Of a stretch of DNA of 15,619 nt, positions 1-6,733 are shown one piece after another; position 1 is the first letter of the stretch; each line of letters opens with the position of its first letter. A model generated the notes under the pieces. The model was not told the DNA's origin, ran no database searches, and was given only the letters and a program-made list of their open reading frames with translations. Origin of the DNA: an uncultured Faecalibacterium sp. (GTDB taxonomy: Bacteria > Bacillota > Clostridia > Oscillospirales > Ruminococcaceae); assembly GCA_900765705.1 (NCBI GenBank), contig CAAFSR010000274.1, positions 1 to 15,619 on the forward strand. Direction: 5' to 3'. Both the position numbers and the translations under genes were made by a program.

Positions 1-188
1 CCGGCATCGACCCGGCGGCCTGCGTGATGGTCGGCGACACCGACCACGACGCCGAGGTGGCTGCGGCCATTGGCGCAACCTGTGTGCTGTACACCGGCGG
101 ACATCAGTCCCGCGCCCGGCTGGAAAAGGCCAGTCCCTATGTCATCGATGACCTTGCCCAGCTGCCCGCACTGCTGGAAACGATATGA
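1..188 (+). CDS. HAD-family hydrolase (phosphoglycolate phosphatase-like), C-terminal fragment
   Basis: Only the last 61 codons are present, read in the frame beginning at base 3 and ending at TGA 186-188. The fragment contains VMVGDTDHDAEVAAAIGA, which is the HAD motif IV (GDxxxD acidic pair that binds Mg2+) followed by the usual A-x-x-A-G-A helix start. The remainder (VLYTGGHQ, then VIDDLAQLPALL) matches the end of Gph/pyrophosphatase-like HAD phosphatases, where the last helix follows an 'I-x-D-L-x-E-L' pattern. Family members dephosphorylate small phosphoesters such as 2-phosphoglycolate in the cytosol; the substrate cannot be decided from this fragment. It is followed within 5 bases by a strong terminator, so it ends its transcription unit. 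The 5' part lies outside the window. Confidence 0.85.
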   Translation, partial: GIDPAACVMVGDTDHDAEVAAAIGATCVLYTGGHQSRARLEKASPYVIDDLAQLPALLETI

Positions 189-192
189 TATC

Positions 193-235
193 AGTGGTTC
201 AGAAATGCCTGTCGGCGTTTCTGAACCACTTTTTT
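193..235 (+). terminator. Intrinsic terminator of the HAD gene
   Basis: A perfect 13-bp inverted repeat (193-205 with 218-230) encloses a 12-base loop and is followed by a T run at 230-235. It begins 5 bases after the HAD stop codon. Confidence 0.92.
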
Positions 236-278
236 ACAGGCAGCGGTCGTCGCCGTTGCAAATCCTGCTGCGAAGATA

Positions 279-316
279 AAAAAAGACCAGTACACAAATG
301 TGTACTGGTCTTTTTT
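279..316 (-). terminator. Intrinsic terminator of the tRNA-Gln/tRNA-Pro unit
   Basis: Perfect inverted repeat 279-295 / 300-316 with a 4-base loop. The stem ends in A/T runs on both sides, so it can work in either direction. On the minus strand it starts exactly at the CCA end of tRNA-Pro and supplies a seven-T tail (from A278-284), which makes it the natural end of the tRNA transcript. Confidence 0.9.
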
Positions 317-391
317 GGTCGGAGCAGCGGGATTTGAACCCACGGCCTCCTCGTCCCGAACGAGGCGCGCTACCAACTGCGCTATGCCCCG
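316..391 (-). tRNA. tRNA-Pro (anticodon CGG)
   Basis: A full cloverleaf is visible on the minus strand. The 7-bp acceptor stem is CGGGGCA/TGCTCCG with one G-U pair. A D-arm follows, then anticodon stem CCTCG/CGAGG around loop TTCGGGA (anticodon CGG, reading CCG), and a T-arm with loop TTCAAAT. Discriminator A and an encoded CCA end the gene at 316. It lies downstream of tRNA-Gln in one transcript and ends directly at a terminator. Confidence 0.95.
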
Positions 392-395
392 AAAA

Positions 396-420
396 TACCG
401 CAGCTTATTCGGCTGCGGTA
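396..420 (-). other. Spacer hairpin between tRNA-Gln and tRNA-Pro
   Basis: Perfect 9-bp inverted repeat (396-404 / 412-420) with a 7-base loop, filling almost the whole 31-base spacer between the two tRNAs. On the minus strand it is followed by only four T residues before the next tRNA begins, so it may be a weak terminator or a processing signal. Its function is inferred. Confidence 0.6.
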
Positions 421-422
421 AC

Positions 423-496
423 TGGTTGGGGATGAGAGAATCGAACTCCCACAAGTAGAGTCAGAGTCTACCGCACTACCACTATGCAAATCCCCA
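423..496 (-). tRNA. tRNA-Gln (anticodon CTG)
   Basis: Minus-strand cloverleaf with acceptor TGGGGAT/ATCCCCA (T at position 1 is typical of tRNA-Gln), anticodon stem GTAGA/TCTAC with loop CTCTGAC (anticodon CTG, codon CAG), T-arm GGGAG/CTCTC with loop TTCGATT, discriminator A and encoded CCA (423-425). It is the first gene after the consensus promoter at 541-569. Confidence 0.95.
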
Positions 497-540
497 ATAT
501 TCGGTTCTGTCAGCCGCGCCGCGCGTTGCTGACAAGGGAT

Positions 541-569
541 ATTATACACGCCCGCAGGCCGCTTGTCAA
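541..569 (-). promoter_or_regulatory. Consensus sigma-A promoter for the tRNA-Gln/Pro unit
   Basis: On the minus strand, TTGACA (569-564) is separated by exactly 17 bases from TATAAT (546-541). Both hexamers match consensus fully, as expected for stable RNA. The leader (497-534) holds a short inverted repeat (509-514 / 528-533). Confidence 0.93.
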
Positions 570-648
570 CCATTTTTTCAGTTTTTCTGCAAAAGTTTTT
601 GCAGTGACTGTCCGGTGCACACAGGCGTGTAAATTTTTGGTTTTTCTC

Positions 649-677
649 TTGACAGCACTCCCCTTTCGGAATACTCT
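649..677 (+). promoter_or_regulatory. Probable promoter of pfkA
   Basis: A perfect -35 TTGACA at 649-654 is followed after 17 bases by TACTCT (672-677). A better -10-like TATACT sits at 678-683 but at 23-base spacing, so the exact -10 is uncertain. A small GC-rich hairpin (721-725 / 731-735) lies in the leader upstream of the ribosome binding site. Confidence 0.65.
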
Positions 678-768
678 TATACTATAAAAAGGTATGGCCC
701 CGGGCAGCCCGGCACCCTTTGCCGGATGATCCGGCTTTGCCTGAATTACAAGGAAAGAGGGCTTTTGA

Positions 769-1848
769 ATGAAAAAACGTGTTGGTATCCTGACCTCCGG
801 CGGCGATTGTCCGGGTCTGAACGCCACCATCCGCGGCGTTGCAAAAGCACTGTACGCCCGCATGGGTAACAATGTGGAGATCGTAGGCATTGCCAATGGC
901 TACAGTGGCCTGATCAACGGCGACTACCGGGAGATGACCGAGGACGATTTCCGCGGTATTCTGACACTGGGCGGCACCATTCTGGGCACCAAGCGCACCC
1001 CCTTCAAGATGATGCGCGTGGTGGAGGACGACAACGTTGATAAGGTCGCCGCCATGAAAAAGACCTACAAGGCTGCAAAGCTGGACTGCCTGCTGTGTCT
1101 GGGCGGCAACGGCACCCACAAGACCGCCAACCTGCTTTCGCAGGAGGGGCTGAACATCATCGGCCTGCCCAAGACCATCGATAACGATATCTATGGCACG
1201 GATGTGACTTTCGGCTTCCACACTGCTGTGGACATTGCCACCGACGTGATCGACCGTATCCACACCACCGCCGGCAGCCACAGCCGCGTGATGTGCATTG
1301 AGATCATGGGCAACAAGGCAGGCTGGCTTACCTTGTACTCCGGCATTGCCGGCGGTGCCGACATCATTCTGCTGCCCGAGCTGCCCTACGATATCGACCG
1401 CGTGTGCGAGGCCGTGGAGCGCCGCGCCAAGAAGGGCTCTAACTTCTCCATCCTTGCCGTAGCCGAGGGTGCTATGAACACCGAGGAAGCCCGCATGAAG
1501 CGCAAGGACTGGATGGCAAAGCGCGCTGAAGCCGGCATGGGCACTACTGCCACCAACCGCATTGCACAGGCCGTGCAGAAAAAGACCGGCATGGAGACCC
1601 GCGTGTGCATCCCGGGCCATATGCAGCGCGGCGGCAGCCCCAGCGCTTACGACCGTGTGCTGGCCACCCAGTTCGGCAGCTATGCCGCGCAGTTGGTGGA
1701 GGTGGAGCGCTACGGCGTGACCGTGGCCATGGTGAACCGCCGGGTGACCGAGAACCGTCTGGCAGACATTGCCGGTAAGACCCGCAATGTGCCCGAAAAC
1801 TGCGAGCTGCTGAACGTGGCCCGCCGCATGGGCGTCTGCCTGGGCTGA
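769..1848 (+). CDS. pfkA: 6-phosphofructokinase, mixed-substrate (group III) type
   Basis: This 359-residue protein phosphorylates fructose 6-phosphate to the 1,6-bisphosphate, the committed glycolytic step, in the cytosol. It opens with the phosphoryl-donor loop GILTSGGDCPGLNA (residues 6-19). The GGNGT motif at 112-116 has Gly at the position (Ec 104) that is Asp in strict PPi enzymes. PKTIDND (134-140) carries the catalytic Asp and has Lys where E. coli PfkA has Gly124. MGNKAGWLT (180-188) and the late R-G-G-S-P-S motif are present. Gly104 with Lys124 defines the mixed/group III family, whose members use ATP or PPi, so the donor is not settled. The usual Mg-binding Asp of GGDG is Asn here. 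The ATG is preceded by an AGGAAAGAGG-type Shine-Dalgarno. The gene is monocistronic, between its own promoter and terminator. Confidence 0.93.
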   Translation: MKKRVGILTSGGDCPGLNATIRGVAKALYARMGNNVEIVGIANGYSGLINGDYREMTEDDFRGILTLGGTILGTKRTPFKMMRVVEDDNVDKVAAMKKTYKAAKLDCLLCLGGNGTHKTANLLSQEGLNIIGLPKTIDNDIYGTDVTFGFHTAVDIATDVIDRIHTTAGSHSRVMCIEIMGNKAGWLTLYSGIAGGADIILLPELPYDIDRVCEAVERRAKKGSNFSILAVAEGAMNTEEARMKRKDWMAKRAEAGMGTTATNRIAQAVQKKTGMETRVCIPGHMQRGGSPSAYDRVLATQFGSYAAQLVEVERYGVTVAMVNRRVTENRLADIAGKTRNVPENCELLNVARRMGVCLG

Positions 1849-1868
1849 GTCGCTTTCCAATTATCAGG

Positions 1869-1908
1869 GGACACCGGAGCATCTGCGGATGCGCCGGTGT
1901 CCTTTTTT
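1869..1908 (+). terminator. Intrinsic terminator of pfkA
   Basis: Nine-bp stem 1869-1877 / 1894-1902, one A/G mismatch, then a further 5-bp stem 1879-1883 / 1888-1892 with a 4-base loop, followed by six T residues at 1903-1908. It lies 20 bases after the pfkA stop. Confidence 0.92.
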
Positions 1909-1992
1909 ATAGGAAAAGCGCTGCATTTTTCCTTAAGCTTGCAGAAAAACTGTCATTCTCAAAAATATGTACAAAGCTAGGCTAAATTTCTA

Positions 1993-2022
1993 TTGACAGC
2001 ACCCGCTTTCGTATGGTATTGT
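1993..2022 (+). promoter_or_regulatory. Promoter of the FMN-binding lipoprotein gene
   Basis: TTGACA at 1993-1998 is followed after 18 bases by TATTGT (2017-2022). The upstream DNA is AT-rich. The leader to the start codon is about 65 bases. Confidence 0.7.
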
Positions 2023-2095
2023 ATACCGGTATTGAAAGAAACGCATCTTTCATTGTGAAAAAATGAAACAAAGTATATTTTGGAGGAAATGAAGA

Positions 2096-2461
2096 ATGAA
2101 GAAGCAGACCATCCACAGCCTGAGCGCTGCTGTTGCCATGAGCCTGATCGTTGGTGCCTCTCTGGTCGCCTGCGGCGGCAAGAGCGCTTCCACTTCCGCT
2201 GCTGCCAGCGTGACCAAGACCGGCACCGGCAAGGGCTTTGGCGGCGACATCGTTGCCACCCTGACCGTGGAAGCTGACGGCACTGTGTCCGACTGCAAGC
2301 TGGAGGGCGCAAGTGAGACCGAATCCATCGGCGGCGCTGCTCTGGAAGAGCTGGCAAAGCAGGTCGTAGCCGCCAACGGCGCCGCGATCGACGGCGTGTC
2401 TGGTGCTACCCTGACCACCAACGGCGTGAAGGACGCTGTTGCCGCTGCTCTGGCTGAGTAA
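2096..2461 (+). CDS. FMN-binding domain lipoprotein
   Basis: Small 121-residue exported protein. An N-terminal K-K charge and hydrophobic segment lead to the lipobox L-V-A-C (Cys26), so it should be lipid-anchored on the outer face of the membrane, followed by an Ser/Ala-rich linker (30-40). Residues 43-120 form one FMN_bind domain (as in NqrC/RnfG and extracellular flavoproteins): G-F-G-G-D-I-V-A-T-L-T-V start, a G-G-A-A-L-x-E-L-A helix, and DGVSGATLT at 99-107. In this family the S-G-A-T threonine (Thr105) is where FMN is attached covalently by a flavin transferase. A role in surface electron transfer is inferred. The ATG follows a strong GGAGGA at 2082-2087. Monocistronic, between its own promoter and terminator. 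Several antisense or shifted open frames here are shadows. Confidence 0.87.
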   Translation: MKKQTIHSLSAAVAMSLIVGASLVACGGKSASTSAAASVTKTGTGKGFGGDIVATLTVEADGTVSDCKLEGASETESIGGAALEELAKQVVAANGAAIDGVSGATLTTNGVKDAVAAALAE

Positions 2462-2492
2462 GCCGCAGCTTTAGGGCAAGATCAACGCAAAC

Positions 2493-2526
2493 AAAAATCG
2501 GGCAGACCGTGGTCTGTCCGATTTTT
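2493..2526. terminator. Bidirectional terminator between the FMN lipoprotein and D-lactate dehydrogenase genes
   Basis: Long inverted repeat (2493-2507 / 2512-2526, one G-U pair) with A5 on one flank and T5 on the other and a 4-base loop. The two flanking genes converge on it. Confidence 0.9.
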
Positions 2527-2541
2527 GCATTTTATGCTTTC

Positions 2542-3537
2542 TCAGCGGTTGGTCACATCGTGCCGGGTGGGCGAGCCCTCGGCAAAGGCGGCGGCGCTTT
2601 CCAGCACGCCGCGCACCATGCTCTTCACATCCTCGTAGGTGTAAAAGGCCGTGTGGTCGGTCAGGATCACGTTGGGCATAGCGCGCAGAGCGGCCAGCTC
2701 GGGGTTCTGGATCACATCGCCCATGCGGTCGTAGTAGTACAGGCCGTTCTCGTTTTCCAGCACATCCAGACCGGCAGCGCCCACCTGCCCGCTTTCCAGC
2801 GCAGCCAGCAGGGCGTCGCTGTCGATCAGCTTGCCGCGGGCGGTGTTCACGATGGTCACACCGCGCTTCATTTTGGCAAAGGCCTCAGCGTTGAGCAGGT
2901 GGTGGTTCTCCTCCGTGGCGTTGGTGTGCAGGGTGATGACATCGCTCTCCGCGATCAGGGTCTCCAGCGGCACATACTTTGCGATCTTCTTCACCTCGTC
3001 GTTCTGGTACAGGTCGTAGGCCAGCAGCTCACAGCCAAAGCCGGACAGGTGCTTCAGCACGGTCTGCCCGATGCGCCCCGTGCCGATAACGCCCACGGTG
3101 CAGTTGGAGATATCCCGGCCGATCTTGCCCTTCAGGGAGTAGTCCTGCACTTCACCGCGCTTGAGGATGTGCCCCGCCTTGCGCAAGCTCATCAGCATGA
3201 GCATAATGGCAAAGTTCGCCACGCCGTTGGGAGGATAATCCACGTTGGATACCTTCATGCCCAGCTCCCGCGCCTTTTCCAGATCCACATGGTCGTAGCC
3301 GATGGAGCGGCAGCAGATGGCCTTCACCCCAAGGTCATGAAAGCGCTGCAGCATGGGTGCGCTCATATCACAGGGTGTCAGCGATACCGCATCGTAGCCT
3401 GCGGCCAGCTGGGCGTTCTCCATGGTAGGATACGCCTCGGTATAGCCGTATTCGATGCCCCGCTGCTTTGCCAGTTCCTCCAGAATACCCTGCTCATCGT
3501 AGGGGCGCAGGGTGTAGAAAAACACTTTGACTGCCAT
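2542..3537 (-). CDS. ldhA: D-lactate dehydrogenase (D-2-hydroxyacid dehydrogenase family)
   Basis: NAD-dependent cytosolic enzyme of 331 residues, the normal length for fermentative D-LDH, reducing pyruvate to D-lactate. The Rossmann dinucleotide motif GTGRIG is at 152-157 with Asp175 at the end of the next strand (NADH preference). Catalytic residues are in place: Arg234 in NTARG (231-235), a Glu in LDVLENE (258-264), and His295 in DHTAFYT (294-300), a signature of D-LDH rather than of 3-phosphoglycerate dehydrogenase. RSIGYDHVD (77-85) is the family substrate-loop region. I chose ATG at 3537 because AGGAGGAGA precedes it by 6-7 bases; an upstream in-frame start at 3609 would add an unlikely basic extension. 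The open frame over the same DNA on the plus strand is a shadow. Confidence 0.93.
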   Translation of the reverse strand: MAVKVFFYTLRPYDEQGILEELAKQRGIEYGYTEAYPTMENAQLAAGYDAVSLTPCDMSAPMLQRFHDLGVKAICCRSIGYDHVDLEKARELGMKVSNVDYPPNGVANFAIMLMLMSLRKAGHILKRGEVQDYSLKGKIGRDISNCTVGVIGTGRIGQTVLKHLSGFGCELLAYDLYQNDEVKKIAKYVPLETLIAESDVITLHTNATEENHHLLNAEAFAKMKRGVTIVNTARGKLIDSDALLAALESGQVGAAGLDVLENENGLYYYDRMGDVIQNPELAALRAMPNVILTDHTAFYTYEDVKSMVRGVLESAAAFAEGSPTRHDVTNR

Positions 3538-3726
3538 AAAATTCTCCTCCTGTTCCTTCTTTACCGGAATACGTGCCTGTGCAGCGCGTCCTGCACCGCG
3601 CGCCTGCATCTTTATAAGTATGCCTTTATTGTAGCACGTTTACGGGTGGAGGACAGCTTTTTTAGGGTGAATTTTGTTCATTTTGTTGTTGAAGCCGCGC
3701 TTTCTGCCCCAAGTGGGCAAAAAAGG

Positions 3727-3755
3727 TTGTCAAAACAGGAAAAACAGGGTATGAT
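3727..3755 (+). promoter_or_regulatory. Promoter of pepT
   Basis: TTGTCA (3727-3732), exactly 17 bases, then TATGAT (3750-3755). Each hexamer differs from consensus at one position. Transcription would start near 3762. Confidence 0.85.
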
Positions 3756-3762
3756 AGAAGCC

Positions 3763-3781
3763 GGATCGCAGCCTGCGATCC
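3763..3781 (+). other. Hairpin at the 5' end of the pepT transcript
   Basis: Perfect 8-bp inverted repeat (3763-3770 / 3774-3781) with a 3-base loop, beginning about 8 bases after the -10 box and so at the very start of the mRNA. It may protect the transcript 5' end or serve as an operator; no regulator is evident. Confidence 0.6.
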
Positions 3782-3812
3782 TTCAAATATTGCTAAAGGA
3801 GTGTGCTTTGTT

Positions 3813-5030
3813 ATGCGCGCCTATGAACGACTGCTTGATTACGTCAAGGTCCACACCACCTCGGACCCGGAGTCCGGCACCCATCCTTCCGCTGCGCGGG
3901 AGTTTGATCTGGCTCACAAGCTGGTAGAGGAGCTGAAGGCTCTGGGCGTGGAGGATGCCCGTGTGGACGAGCACTGCTACGTCTACGGCTCTCTGCCCGC
4001 CACCCCCGGCTGCGAGGCTAAGCCCGCACTGGGCCTGATCGCCCACATGGACACCGCCCCGGATGCCAGCGGCGAAAACGTGAACCCCATCCTGCACGAG
4101 AACTACGACGGCGGCGACGTGGTGCTGCCCGCCACCGGCAAGGTGATGAAGATCTCCGCCTTCCCTTTCCTTGCCTCCATGAAGGGCGAGACCCTGATCA
4201 CCACCGACGGCACCACCCTGCTGGGCGCAGATGACAAAGCCGGTGTGGCCGAGATCATGACCGCCGTGGAGACCATCCTCCGCGAAGGCCGCCCCCACGG
4301 CAAGCTGTGCATCGGCTTTACCCCGGATGAGGAGATCGGCGAGGGTGCCGACCTGTTTGATATCCCCGGCTTTGGCGCAGACTTTGCCTATACGGTGGAT
4401 GGCGGCGATGCCGGCTGCATCGAGTACGAGAACTTTAACGCCGCTGCTGCCACTGTGACCATCCACGGCTTCTCGGTGCACCCGGGTTCTGCCAAGGATA
4501 CCATGATCAACGCCTCCAACGTGGCTATGGAGTTCCACAGCGCCCTGCCCGTGATGGCACGTCCCGAGACCACCGAGGGTCGTCAGGGCTTCTACCACCT
4601 GTGCCAGATGTACGGCGATGTCACCACCGCAAAGCTGGGCTACATCCTGCGCGACCACGATGCCGCCAAGCTGCAGTTCAAGAAGGACAACATGCTGGAC
4701 ATTGCCGATTACCTGAACGGCAAGTACGGCGCCGGCACTGTGGAGGTGGAGATCAAGGACAGCTACCGCAATATGCTGGAAAAGATCCAGCCGCACTTCC
4801 ACCTCATCGAGACCGCCCGCAAGGCCGTGCGCATGGCCGGGCTGGAGCCGGAGGAAGTGCCCGTGCGCGGCGGTACTGACGGCGCTACCCTGAGCTGGAT
4901 GGGTCTGCCCTGCCCCAATCTGGGTACCGGCGGCTTCAACTTCCACGGCGTGTGCGAGTGCACCACTGTGGAGCGGATGGACCGCTGCACCGAGATCGTG
5001 CTGAACATCGTTTCCCTGTACGCAGAGTGA
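3813..5030 (+). CDS. pepT: Peptidase T (tripeptide aminopeptidase, M20B)
   Basis: Cytosolic di-zinc aminopeptidase of 405 residues that removes the N-terminal residue of tripeptides; length and numbering follow E. coli PepT closely. Metal and catalytic residues are visible: His78 and Asp80 in IAHMDTAPD, Asp140 in LLGADDKAG, Glu173/Glu174 in TPDEEIGEG, Asp196 in VDGGD, and a C-terminal His (about 378) in FNFHG. HGFSVHPGSAKD is the dimerisation/lid segment and VRGGTDGA the substrate-carboxylate loop. I chose ATG 3813, with AAGGAG at 3796-3801; an in-frame GTG at 3801 overlaps the Shine-Dalgarno and is unlikely. The gene is monocistronic with its own promoter and shares a terminator with the converging K+ transporter gene. 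Confidence 0.95.
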   Translation: MRAYERLLDYVKVHTTSDPESGTHPSAAREFDLAHKLVEELKALGVEDARVDEHCYVYGSLPATPGCEAKPALGLIAHMDTAPDASGENVNPILHENYDGGDVVLPATGKVMKISAFPFLASMKGETLITTDGTTLLGADDKAGVAEIMTAVETILREGRPHGKLCIGFTPDEEIGEGADLFDIPGFGADFAYTVDGGDAGCIEYENFNAAAATVTIHGFSVHPGSAKDTMINASNVAMEFHSALPVMARPETTEGRQGFYHLCQMYGDVTTAKLGYILRDHDAAKLQFKKDNMLDIADYLNGKYGAGTVEVEIKDSYRNMLEKIQPHFHLIETARKAVRMAGLEPEEVPVRGGTDGATLSWMGLPCPNLGTGGFNFHGVCECTTVERMDRCTEIVLNIVSLYAE

Positions 5031-5091
5031 TCCGCCTTTTTCCGTGAAAATCCTTTCAGCGTGAAAATGGTCTGTTCTTATCATTCAACAT

Positions 5092-5134
5092 AAAAGCGGC
5101 GGTTGCACAAAGCACAGTGCAGCCGCCGCTTTTT
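5092..5134. terminator. Bidirectional terminator between pepT and the K+ transporter gene
   Basis: Long stem: 5092-5108 pairs with 5117-5133 (one G-U pair) around an 8-base loop, flanked by A4 on the left and T5 on the right (5130-5134). It serves both converging genes. Confidence 0.92.
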
Positions 5135-5136
5135 AT

Positions 5137-6534
5137 TTAACCTACGTTGATATGCCCCACCGGCATGATCTTGCGCTTGTTGTCGTCCGGTTTGGCAGTC
5201 AGGCTCATGGCAAAGGCCACCGGGCCCACACGGCCTATGAACATGACCAGCATATACAGGATCTTTGCCCCGTTGTTCAGTTGGCTGGTCACGCCTACGG
5301 AAAGGCCCACCGTGCCAAAGGCCGAGCAGGACTCGAAGATGGCATCCACCACCGACACCGCATCCGAAGTGTTATAGTACACCACGATGGCCGAGCCAAT
5401 GATTGCCACAGCGCCCAGCACGATGATGGTCAGCGCGCGGTAGACCGTCTTGGATTCAATGTGGTGGTCAGCGATCACGCAATCGTCGCGTCCCTGCGCC
5501 ACGCTGCGGATGGTCAGGATGATGACCGCGAAGGTGGTCACCTTCACACCGCCGCCGGTAGAACCGGGCGCTGCACCAATGAACTGCAGCACGCTCATAA
5601 GCAGCTTGCTCAGGGTGCCGCAGGATGCCAGATCGACAGTGTTCATGCCGGCGGTACGGGTGGATACCGACTGGAACAGTGAGGCCATCACCTTGCCGGA
5701 CACAGGCAGCGCGCCCAACGTGGCGGGGTTGTTCCACTCCATCAGTCCCAGCCCCAGCGCGCCGCCCAGCCACAAAATCAGCGAGAAGGACAGCACCACC
5801 TTGGCGTGCAGGGACAGACGGCGCTTTTTGTACCACTGGCACAGCTCCACCCAGACCATAAAGCCCAGACCGCCGGAGATGATCATGAACATGATCACCG
5901 CCTGCACATAGTAGTTGCTGACATAGGGCACCAGCGAGGAGTACGCCCCGAACCGGCCAAACAGGTCAAAGCCCGCATTACAGAAGGCCGAAATAGCGGT
6001 GAATACGCTGACCCACACGCCCTCCAGCCCGAACTGCGGCACAAAGGCGAAAAGCAGCAGCAGAATACCGATGCCCTCAAACATCGCTGCCAACCCCACA
6101 ACGATCTTCAGCACGCTTTTGGCCTGATCGTAGCCGTCTGCCGAGACGCTCTCGCCCAGCAAGCGCAGATCCCGGAAGCCCATGCGCCGGCGCATGGCCA
6201 ACGCAAAAAAGCTGGTAAGGGTAACAAGGCCAAGGCCTCCTACCTGAATGAGCAGCAGCACCACCGCCTGCCCGAACCATGTGAACTGCGACCATGTATC
6301 CCGCACCACCAAGCCGGTGACGCAGGTGGCACTGGTGGCGGTGAACATGGCGTTGAGCACATCCAGCCGCCCGTGCCTGCTGGCAATGGGCAGGGTGAGC
6401 AGCAGAGTGCCCAGCGCGATCACGATGATAAAGCTGACGCAGATGATCTGGGTCGGTGTACTCAGCCCAAGCTTTCTCCGCTGGACCGACCTCTGATGCC
6501 GCAGCTTTTTGCGGATATTTTTTATCTTTTCCAT
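5137..6534 (-). CDS. KtrB/TrkH-type potassium transporter, membrane subunit
   Basis: Polytopic membrane protein of 465 residues for K+ (or Na+-coupled K+) uptake. The four pore-loop filter motifs of the Trk/Ktr/HKT superfamily occur in order: T-S-A-T-C-V-T-G-L (67-75), A-F-C-N-A-G-F (183-189), S-T-R-T-A-G-M-N (291-298) and S-A-F-G-T-V-G-L-S (404-412), each with the key glycine. The intramembrane loop GAAPGSTGGGVK (320-331) after filter 3 is typical of KtrB/TrkH. The basic N-terminus (residues 2-21) is cytosolic. The length fits KtrB better than the longer TrkH. The start at 6534 has AGGGAGG five bases upstream; an upstream ATG at 6570 lacks one. No cytosolic RCK partner (KtrA/TrkA) is adjacent, so it must be encoded elsewhere. 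Confidence 0.92.
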   Translation of the reverse strand: MEKIKNIRKKLRHQRSVQRRKLGLSTPTQIICVSFIIVIALGTLLLTLPIASRHGRLDVLNAMFTATSATCVTGLVVRDTWSQFTWFGQAVVLLLIQVGGLGLVTLTSFFALAMRRRMGFRDLRLLGESVSADGYDQAKSVLKIVVGLAAMFEGIGILLLLFAFVPQFGLEGVWVSVFTAISAFCNAGFDLFGRFGAYSSLVPYVSNYYVQAVIMFMIISGGLGFMVWVELCQWYKKRRLSLHAKVVLSFSLILWLGGALGLGLMEWNNPATLGALPVSGKVMASLFQSVSTRTAGMNTVDLASCGTLSKLLMSVLQFIGAAPGSTGGGVKVTTFAVIILTIRSVAQGRDDCVIADHHIESKTVYRALTIIVLGAVAIIGSAIVVYYNTSDAVSVVDAIFESCSAFGTVGLSVGVTSQLNNGAKILYMLVMFIGRVGPVAFAMSLTAKPDDNKRKIMPVGHINVG

Positions 6535-6578
6535 AGCATCCTCCCTGCGCAGCACACGGCCGCCTTGCATTCCCCTAT

Positions 6579-6607
6579 AGCATACACCATTTTACCCGCA
6601 GGTTCAA
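6579..6607 (-). promoter_or_regulatory. Promoter of the K+ transporter gene
   Basis: On the minus strand TTGAAC (6607-6602), 17 bases, then TATGCT (6584-6579). Its -35 box is one base from the -35 of the divergent tRNA promoter at 6609-6637. Confidence 0.75.
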
Positions 6608-6608
6608 C

Positions 6609-6637
6609 TTGATTTTACGCTCCGGTTGCGGTATTAT
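6609..6637 (+). promoter_or_regulatory. Promoter of the interrupted tRNA-Arg gene
   Basis: TTGATT (6609-6614), 17 bases, TATTAT (6632-6637); a perfect TATAAT overlaps at 6635-6640. It points to the truncated tRNA at 6694 with a leader of about 50 bases, so it now reads into the island. Confidence 0.72.
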
Positions 6638-6693
6638 AATATGGTACTGTATTTTTGGGATCCTGCCTTGTGCGCCCAAAGGTGCAGGTGCGT

Positions 6694-6733
6694 GTCTCCG
6701 TAGCTCAGCTGGATAGAGCGTCCGCCTCCTAAG
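6694..6733 (+). pseudogene. tRNA-Arg (CCT), 5' half only, interrupted at the anticodon arm
   Basis: The acceptor 5' strand GTCTCCG, a complete D-arm, anticodon 5' stem TCCGC and loop CTCCTAA (anticodon CCT) are present. After G6733 the sequence no longer pairs: an intact gene should continue with GCGGA and end in CGGGGAC, and neither follows. The break falls just after the octamer CTCCTAAG (6726-6733), which recurs at 6977-6984 and 14191-14198, marking it as the likely recombination core of an integrative element. The 3' half found downstream does not match this 5' half (it would need GCGGA but has GGAGG), so insertion did not rebuild this tRNA. Confidence 0.85.

Noticed and set aside
682..1860. 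Long minus-strand open frame opposite pfkA
   Set aside because: It is a His/Ala/Gly-rich shadow of the GC-rich pfkA codons with no ribosome site, covering the well-supported plus-strand gene.
2509..3927. 472-codon plus-strand open frame opposite the D-lactate dehydrogenase gene
   Set aside because: The composition is typical of an antisense shadow, it starts inside the terminator hairpin, and the minus-strand gene has complete catalytic motifs.
3783..5084. 433-codon minus-strand open frame opposite pepT
   Set aside because: Shadow of pepT; low-complexity His/Gly/Val content and no promoter or Shine-Dalgarno.
5806..6612. 268-codon plus-strand open frame opposite the K+ transporter gene
   Set aside because: Gln/His-rich shadow across a membrane protein gene whose four filter motifs are intact.
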